Part shown: in pieces, positions 58,891-64,000 of the stretch
Layout of the letters: the number at the start of each line of letters is the position of its first letter
Numbering within the stretch: position 1 is the stretch's first letter
Source: DAOTWA01 sp963702935
GTDB taxonomy: Bacteria; Chloroflexota; Anaerolineae; Anaerolineales; Anaerolineaceae
Direction: 5' to 3'
Assembly: GCA_963702935.1 (NCBI GenBank)
Contig: OY969772.1
Location: 4,092,001 to 4,156,000 of the forward strand
Length of the DNA stretch: 64,000 nucleotides
Made by a program: the position numbers and the translations under genes
Notes under the pieces: generated by a model
Seen by the model: the letters and a program-made list of their open reading frames with translations, nothing else
Database searches by the model: none
What the model was told of the DNA's origin: nothing

Positions 58891-59556
58891 ATGAACCACG
58901 ATATGCTCTTTTACGGCAAGAAAGTGTGTTTTCTGGGCGCCCACCCGGACGATATCGAGCTGGGCTGCGGGGCGCTGATCGCGCACATCGCCGCCTCCAC
59001 CGAGGTTTTATGCGTCACCCTCTCCGATAATCAGAAGAATCCTCTGCTGACGAACCTGGTGCAGGAGCACACTCACAGCATGGAGCGCCTGGGGGTGCCC
59101 AAAGAGAACGTAATTCTGGGGACCTTCGAGACCCGCCGGTTTCCCCACTTCCGCCAGGAAATCCTCGAGTTCATGATCGAGCTGAACCGCAAGTTCCACC
59201 CGGACATCGTGTTTGCCCACACCCGCGCCGACATCCATCAGGACCACGCCACGGTCACCGAAGAGGCCCTACGCGCCTTCCGCGGCACCACCGTGCTGGG
59301 CTTCGACGTCTTGCGCAGCAGCTATGGATTCTTCCCCAACTTTCTGGTAGAAGTCACCGAAGCCGACGTGGAGTGCAAGCTCCAGGCCCTGGCGGAATAC
59401 AAGACCTACGCCTCAAAGTATTACTTCGACCCGGCCATCACGCGCGCCACCATTATCCGCCACGGGGCCTTGGCGGAGCGCCCTTACGCCGAAGGCTTCG
59501 ACATCCTGCGCATCATCGGCGCCTTTGGCGTGGCCCCCGCCCCCCGGGAAGAATAA
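58891..59556 (+). CDS. PIG-L family deacetylase
   Basis: Zinc-dependent N-deacetylase of 221 residues of the LmbE/PIG-L fold. Zinc and catalytic residues are in GAHPDDIELGCGA and in HTRADIHQDHATVTEEAL. Family members act on N-acetylglucosamine conjugates such as bacillithiol and mycothiol precursors. The partner methyltransferase is next door. The substrate is unknown. Confidence 0.9.
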   Translation: MNHDMLFYGKKVCFLGAHPDDIELGCGALIAHIAASTEVLCVTLSDNQKNPLLTNLVQEHTHSMERLGVPKENVILGTFETRRFPHFRQEILEFMIELNRKFHPDIVFAHTRADIHQDHATVTEEALRAFRGTTVLGFDVLRSSYGFFPNFLVEVTEADVECKLQALAEYKTYASKYYFDPAITRATIIRHGALAERPYAEGFDILRIIGAFGVAPAPREE

Positions 59557-59582
59557 TCCCTTATTTCCAAAAGCAATTAAAC

Positions 59583-59645
59583 CGCAAAGAACGCTAAGCA
59601 CGCAAAGGTTTTTTGAAAACCCCTCTGCGCCTTAGCGTCTTTGCG
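59583..59645. repeat. Dispersed inverted repeat (CGCAAAG...CTTAGCG type)
   Basis: CGCAAAGAACGCTAAG (59583-59598) pairs with CTTAGCGTCTTTGCG (59631-59645), with one bulged A. It has the same plan as the element at 556-632 and the half-copy at 3803. Confidence 0.7.
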
Positions 59646-59656
59646 TGAAATTTTTA

Positions 59657-59760
59657 GAATGTCATTCTGAAGAGCCGGCGTTCTTCCCGGCGACGACGCT
59701 CTGCGTGCCCTCACCCAAAGGGTGCGCAGAGCGTTGGGCAAGAATCTCGTCCCGAGAATC
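59657..59760. repeat. TGTCATTCTGA...AAGAATCTC-type intergenic element
   Basis: It starts ATGTCATTCTGAAGAG and ends with CAAGAATCTCGTCCCGAGAATC. Inside it ACGCTCTGCG (59696-59705) pairs perfectly with CGCAGAGCGT (59725-59734). The end sequences are familiar from high-copy noncoding repeats of several bacterial phyla. The rest of this 260-bp gap holds no gene. Confidence 0.6.
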
Positions 59761-59816
59761 AAAAACTGTACGTCTCCGCCTGAGACCCATTAAAAACCTT
59801 TGCGGTGAAAAAAGTC

Positions 59817-60179
59817 TTACTTGACAGGAATCCCCACTTCGATCTGTCCATCCACCACCCGCACCGGATAAGCCGGCGTGTCCACCACCGCCGGCAGGGC
59901 CAGCGCCTTGCCCGTGCGCACGTCGAAGCGCGCCCCGTGGCGTGGGCACACCACCTCCCAGCCTTCCAGCTCTCCATCCCCCAGCGGGCCGTCATCGTGC
60001 GTGCATATGTCGCCGATGGCAAAGAATTGGCCGGCGATGTTGAACACCACGATGGCATAGCTATCGATCTCGAGAAACAATCGCTCCCCATTGGGGAGGT
60101 CATCCACTGGGGCGACGACCACGAACTCGCATTGAGAGGCGTCAGGGGTTGAAGTATTCGTCATCGTCAGGGCCTTCAT
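59817..60179 (-). CDS. Rieske-type [2Fe-2S] ferredoxin
   Basis: A 120-residue soluble Rieske protein. Cluster motifs are CTHDDGPLG and CPRHGARFD. ATG 60179 is chosen: it overlaps the sufU stop as ATGA, and the open frame further upstream has no conserved residues. It resembles NirD/SufE-like Rieske proteins at the end of SUF operons and may deliver electrons for cluster assembly. Confidence 0.9.
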   Translation of the reverse strand: MKALTMTNTSTPDASQCEFVVVAPVDDLPNGERLFLEIDSYAIVVFNIAGQFFAIGDICTHDDGPLGDGELEGWEVVCPRHGARFDVRTGKALALPAVVDTPAYPVRVVDGQIEVGIPVK

Positions 60180-60574
60180 CCCTCCAGGATGCTGTCGTCT
60201 GCCTCGCCCATACCGTAAGCCCCCGCTTTCAACACTTTCAAGGGCAGAAGGGCGCATTTCAAGCGCACCGGCCCCAGGTCGATTCCCAACATTTCGATGA
60301 TATCGTCCTTGGTCAGGGCCTTGATCTCGTCCACCGTCTTGCCGATCACCGATTCGAGCAGCAGGTCGGCGGAAGCCTGGGAAATAGCGCACCCGTGCCC
60401 GCTGAAAGCCGCCTTTGCCACCCGCCCGTCTTCACCCAACACCAGGTCGATGCGGATGTGGTCGCCGCATAAAGGGTTTTCATCCTCGAAGGTGATGTCG
60501 TGCGGATCCAGCTCACCTCGATAGACCGGATTCTTATACCGGTCGACGATCACTTCTCTGTAAAAATCGTCCAT
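60176..60574 (-). CDS. sufU: SufU iron-sulfur cluster assembly protein
   Basis: A 132-residue zinc-dependent sulfurtransferase that takes sulfur from SufS. The three conserved Cys and the Asp are in PLCGDHIRID, GHGCAISQAS and LKCALLPL. Presence of SufU rather than SufE is typical of Gram-positive-type and Chloroflexi SUF systems. It starts 47 bp after sufS. Confidence 0.94.
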   Translation of the reverse strand: MDDFYREVIVDRYKNPVYRGELDPHDITFEDENPLCGDHIRIDLVLGEDGRVAKAAFSGHGCAISQASADLLLESVIGKTVDEIKALTKDDIIEMLGIDLGPVRLKCALLPLKVLKAGAYGMGEADDSILEG

Positions 60575-60621
60575 AGCGTCCTACGTTTTTATAAGCTCGG
60601 AGCGCCGCAGCGCTCCTCAGG

Positions 60622-61863
60622 TCATTCGCCGAAGATGTGCTTCACCTTGTACAGGCTCTCGATCAGCTTGTCGATTTCTTCGGGCTGATTGTACAGGTAA
60701 AAGCTGGCGCGAGAAGTCGCCGGGAGCTGGAACCTCTCGTGCAAAGGCATGGCGCAATGGTGGCCGGCGCGAATAGCGATGCCGTCCTGGTCTAAGATCT
60801 GCGCCACGTCGTGCGGGTGGATGTTTTTCATCACGAAAGAGACCACCCCGCCCTTGTGCTCGGCCGCGGGGCCGTAAACCCGCACACCGGGGACTTCTTC
60901 CAATCGTTCCAGGGCGTACTCGGTCATCTCGCGCTCGTGGGCCGCGATGGCTTCCATGCCGATGGACTCGAGGTAATCCACCGCCGCGCCCAGGCCAATC
61001 GCCTCGGCAATGGCCGGCGTGCCGGCCTCGAATTTGTGCGGCACATCGTTCGGCGCGAAGGAGCGCAGGTACACTTTCTTGATCATATCGCCGCCGCCCA
61101 TGTACGGGGGCATGGCTTCGAGCAGCTTCTTCCGGGCGTAGAGCACGCCGATCCCCGTGGGCCCGCACATCTTATGGCCGGAAAAGGCCAGGAAATCGGC
61201 GCCCAGCTCCTGCACGTCCACTTTGAAGTGCGGCACGGATTGGGCCCCGTCGACCAGCGCCAGGGCCCCCGCTTCATGGGCCAGGCGCGTCATCTCCTCG
61301 GCGGGAGGGATGGTGCCCAGCACGTTGGACATGTGCGAAAAAGCCACCAGCTTGGGCTCCAGCTTGAGCAGCTCGCGGTAAACGTCCAGATCCAGAAGGC
61401 CGTCGTCGGTCACCGGGATGAATTCCAGGCGCAGGCCCTTCTCGCTGGCCAGCATCTGCCAGGGCACCAGGTTGGAATGGTGCTCCATCTCGGTGAGGAT
61501 GACCACGTCCCCGGCTTGCAGGTTGGCCCGCCCCCAGGTTTGCGCCACCAGGTTGATCGATTCGGTGGTGTTGCGCGTGAAGACGATCTGCCGCGCATCC
61601 CCGGCGTGGATGAAGTCGGCCACCGTCTGGCGGGCCGCTTCGTACTGGGCGGTAGCTTCTTCGGCCAGCGTATGCAGCCCGCGATGGATATTAGCGTTGG
61701 TTTTGCGATAATAAGTATCCATGGCCTGGATCACCGCTTCCGGTTTTTGCGAAGTGGCCGTCGAATCCAGGTAGACCAGGCGAACACCAGGGCGGACTTC
61801 CCGCTCGAGAATGGGGAAGTCCGCGCGGATCTTTTCAATGTTGAGGCGGGGCACTATAGACAC
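60622..61863 (-). CDS. sufS: Cysteine desulfurase SufS
   Basis: PLP enzyme that removes sulfur from cysteine for Fe-S cluster assembly. It has 413 residues with STATSQKPEAVI, TRNTTESINLVA, TEMEHHSNLVPW, the PLP Lys in FSGHKMCGPTG and the catalytic loop Cys in RAGHHCAMPL. It forms a pair with SufU. Confidence 0.95.
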   Translation of the reverse strand: MSIVPRLNIEKIRADFPILEREVRPGVRLVYLDSTATSQKPEAVIQAMDTYYRKTNANIHRGLHTLAEEATAQYEAARQTVADFIHAGDARQIVFTRNTTESINLVAQTWGRANLQAGDVVILTEMEHHSNLVPWQMLASEKGLRLEFIPVTDDGLLDLDVYRELLKLEPKLVAFSHMSNVLGTIPPAEEMTRLAHEAGALALVDGAQSVPHFKVDVQELGADFLAFSGHKMCGPTGIGVLYARKKLLEAMPPYMGGGDMIKKVYLRSFAPNDVPHKFEAGTPAIAEAIGLGAAVDYLESIGMEAIAAHEREMTEYALERLEEVPGVRVYGPAAEHKGGVVSFVMKNIHPHDVAQILDQDGIAIRAGHHCAMPLHERFQLPATSRASFYLYNQPEEIDKLIESLYKVKHIFGE

Positions 61864-61884
61864 CAGATTCGCTCTCTTTTCTAA

Positions 61885-62175
61885 TCAGTTTTCGACGCCG
61901 GAGGGCCTTGCAGCCCGCTTTTGAGGAGCGCGGATGTGCGGTGAATTCTGCGGGTACCACAAAACGTGGTCCGGCACCATCCAGCCATCCGTCAGAAATA
62001 CGTTCGTGCGGAATTGCACGGCGACCATTTTCGTATCCACCTGAACCACGATACCTTTCAGCCAGCCACGCACGCGCTGGCCGCCTTTCTCGTGGTCACA
62101 AAAAACTTCTACCGTATCACCAACATCAAACGTAAGCTCAGGGGCCGGTTCCCTCATGAATGGGAATTGAGACAT
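61885..62175 (-). CDS. Small hypothetical protein inside the SUF operon
   Basis: A 96-residue soluble protein I do not recognise. The N-terminal half reads as a small beta-barrel (TFDVGDTVEVFCDHEK, RGWLKGIVVQVDTKMVAVQF), like an SH3 or KOW-type fold, and the tail is basic. It starts 81 bp after sufD and ends 21 bp before sufS, so it is expressed with the SUF genes. Confidence 0.65.
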   Translation of the reverse strand: MSQFPFMREPAPELTFDVGDTVEVFCDHEKGGQRVRGWLKGIVVQVDTKMVAVQFRTNVFLTDGWMVPDHVLWYPQNSPHIRAPQKRAARPSGVEN

Positions 62176-62256
62176 ACGAAACTCTCCCGTACTACCCAGT
62201 TAGGTTGAAAACTCTACATTGTTAATTCTATCACTACCTGAGCTAAAGCAATTCTC

Positions 62257-63623
62257 TCAGCTCGCCGCCAGATTCATCTTCTCGTGAATGGCTTGCTGGA
62301 AGCGCTGGCGAACTCCCTCAAAGGGAATGCGCTGCATGATCGGGTCGAAGAAGCCTTCCACGATCAAGCGCTCGGCTTCTTTTTGTGGGATACCGCGTGA
62401 TAGCAGGTAAAACACCTGTTCCTGGTCGATCTTGCCCACCGTGGCGCCATGCGTGCAGCGCACATCATCCGCCAGGATTTCCAGGCCGGGGATCGAATTC
62501 GGCGCGGGCTTCCTGGCTCAACACCATATTGCGGTTGGCCTGGTAGCCGTCCGTCTTGGCCGCGCCCGGCGCGACGTAGATCATGCCCTGCCACACCGAG
62601 CGGCTCTTGTCCTGCACGCGCGCCCTTGAAGAGCAGGTCGCTGGTGGTGTGCGGCGCGAGGTGGTTCTGCTGGGTGTCGTGATCCAGATGTTGCACTCCG
62701 TCGGCGAAGTAGAATCCGGACATGCGCCCGGTGCTGCCCTGGCCCACCAGGTCCAGATCCGGAGAAATTCTTGGTCAGCGTGGCTGCCAATTGCGCCGAA
62801 GATCCAATCCAGGCTGGCGTCTCGCTCCACCTGCGCGCGCTCGTGGCTGAAATTCCACACGTGCTCGCCCCAGGACTGGAGCTCTACGAAGTTCAGGCTG
62901 GCTTCCTGCCCCACGTGGATCTCCACCAGCCCGCTGTGCAAAGTCTGCCCGGCCGGCTCGGTGGGCGAGGCGGCTTCGTGCACGTAAGTCACCGAGGCGC
63001 CCTCTTCCAGCCACACCAGGACGTGGCTGAGGTAGGCCAGGTTCACGCCCGGCCCCCACAACAGGCTGTGCAAGGGCTGAGTGATCTCTACCCCTTTGGG
63101 CACGTAGAGCAGCACGCCGGTGTGCGAGAGCGACGCGGCCAGGGCCGCGAAGCGGCTCTCGTCGGAGCGCACGGTCTTTCCCATGATCCGTTCGAGCAGA
63201 GCGGCGTGTTCCTTTTCGGCTCCGCGCAGGTCGGTGAAGACCACCCCCTTGGCGACCAGCTCCGGGTCCAGATAAACCCGCGACCCGCCCGGCTGCAAGA
63301 TGACTTCGCCGCCGTGCTCGCCATCCGCGACGGGGGTCAAGAGCTGCGCGGGCACCGGCATCAAGCCCTGCTCGGTTTCTTTAGAAGGCAGCCTGAAGGC
63401 GCCGGCTTGCAAATCTTTGATGTCCGTGCGCCGCCAGGGCTCCATCTTGATATTCGGCATCGGGAGAGGCTTTAAAGGCCTCCCAGGCCTGCAAACGGTA
63501 ATCGTGCAAGAAAGCAGAATGATCCGTATCCGGGATCATCTCCGGCGTAAAGGTAAAATCCTTTTCAGCAGGAGCCTCCCCCCGCCGGGTGCGAGTAATG
63601 ACAACACGAGGTGTTTCCGACAT
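62257..63623 (-). CDS. sufD: Fe-S cluster assembly protein SufD, broken by five one-base insertions
   Basis: Beta-helix scaffold partner of SufB. The chain can be followed from MSETPRVVITRTRRGE at 63623 to the end HEKMNLAAS at 62257, but the frame shifts at about 63461, 62779, 62760, 62617 and 62496. Each shift is repaired by removing one base. Joined segments give EPWRRTDIKDLQ, DLDLVGQGSTGRMSG, HLDHDTQQNHLAPHTTSDLL, QGMIYVAPGAAKTDGYQ and THGATVGKIDQEQVFYLLSR, all typical of SufD. Clustered errors rather than decay are likely. Confidence 0.88.
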
Positions 63624-63645
63624 AAGGCTTCGTTATCCTTTGTAA

Positions 63646-63699
63646 ACCTTGCGATTGCGGAGCATCCCTTTAGGGAAGGTTTCTCAACCTCCGCAAGGT
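63646..63699. repeat. Inverted repeat between sufB and sufD
   Basis: ACCTTGCG (63646-63653) and CGCAAGGT (63692-63699) are perfect inverted copies, with an inner CCCTTTAGGG palindrome. It could balance sufB and sufD expression by processing or partial termination. Confidence 0.4.
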
Positions 63700-63712
63700 G
63701 TCTGTATAACTC

Positions 63713-64000
63713 TTAGCCGACCGATCCGGCCATCTGCAACTGGATCAAGCGGTTCATCTCCACGGCGTACTCCATGGGCAGCTCTTTCACTAACGGCTCG
63801 ATGAAGCCGGAGACCACCATGGTAGTGGCCTCTTCCTCGCTCAGGCCGCGGCTCATCAGGTAGAAGAGCTGTTCCTCGCCGACCTTCGAGACGGTGGCCT
63901 CGTGGCCAATGGTCACGTCCTGCTCGTCGATCTCGATGGACGGATAAGTGTCCGAGCGCGACTGCGGGTCCAGGAGCAGCGCGTCGCACACCACGTGCGA
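63713..64000 (-). CDS. sufB: Fe-S cluster assembly protein SufB, C-terminal part
   Basis: The open frame runs off the right edge; 95 codons remain before the stop. Sequence SRSDTYPSIEIDEQDVTIGH, EATVSKVGEEQLFYLMSRGL and the end LVKELPMEYAVEMNRLI are SufB signatures. The gene leads the SUF operon in this window; sufC is probably beyond the edge. Confidence 0.93.
   Translation of the reverse strand, partial: SHVVCDALLLDPQSRSDTYPSIEIDEQDVTIGHEATVSKVGEEQLFYLMSRGLSEEEATTMVVSGFIEPLVKELPMEYAVEMNRLIQLQMAGSVG

Overview
The window reads as a GC-rich, densely packed bacterial chromosome segment. The gene mix (SufU-type SUF operon, TrmFO, zinc-ribbon L32, LiaF-like membrane proteins, an NAD-linked [NiFe] hydrogenase, many TPR proteins) and the dispersed 'CCACGAAGGACACAAAG'-type intergenic repeats fit Chloroflexota, most likely an Anaerolineae-like anaerobe. 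This is inferred from protein resemblance; no rRNA or other decisive marker is present.

Layout. 1-10 kb: end of prfB, Tex, phosphofructokinase, an Ldh2-type dehydrogenase, two HAD proteins, a RelA/SpoT protein and MoeA. 10-20 kb: VKOR, a small acidic Cys protein, an aldo/keto reductase, two LiaF-like membrane proteins, rpmF, hflX, an aminotransferase, a histidine kinase, an M28 peptidase and TrmFO. 21-34 kb: rpoN, a PAS/GAF histidine kinase and an NtrC-like regulator without a DNA-binding domain, then a two-helix membrane protein, a TPR protein of about 1,819 residues and a TPR protein with a gingipain/caspase-like cysteine protease domain. I see good sigma-54 (-24/-12) promoters in front of both rpoN and the membrane/TPR/protease operon, so this looks like a self-contained sigma-54-controlled protease system. 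I do not recognise it as a described one. A secreted CHAP-domain protein converges on it.

36-58 kb: tRNA-His next to hisS, then a large hydrogenase locus. DRTGG, CBS-ATPase, DRTGG and PHP proteins, NuoE, an ATPase, a ferredoxin and NuoF come first; this order resembles the block known upstream of multimeric [FeFe]-hydrogenases. A second NuoE/NuoF pair, a NuoG-like subunit and the [NiFe] subunits HoxY and HoxH follow, then a maturation protease, a cNMP-binding protein and hypABFCDE. The genes plausibly make and mature an NAD-linked, possibly electron-bifurcating [NiFe]-hydrogenase. 58-64 kb: a methyltransferase and PIG-L deacetylase pair, then a leftward SUF operon (sufB, sufD, a small protein, sufS, sufU, Rieske ferredoxin).

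Caution on sequence quality: at least 14 single-base frameshifts break otherwise conserved genes (relA, rpoN, both TPR genes, a DRTGG gene, hoxW, hypA, hypF, hypC, and sufD five times). Nearly all are one-base insertions, often beside an identical base. They look like uncorrected sequencing errors rather than gene decay, and the affected genes are given here at their reconstructed full extent.
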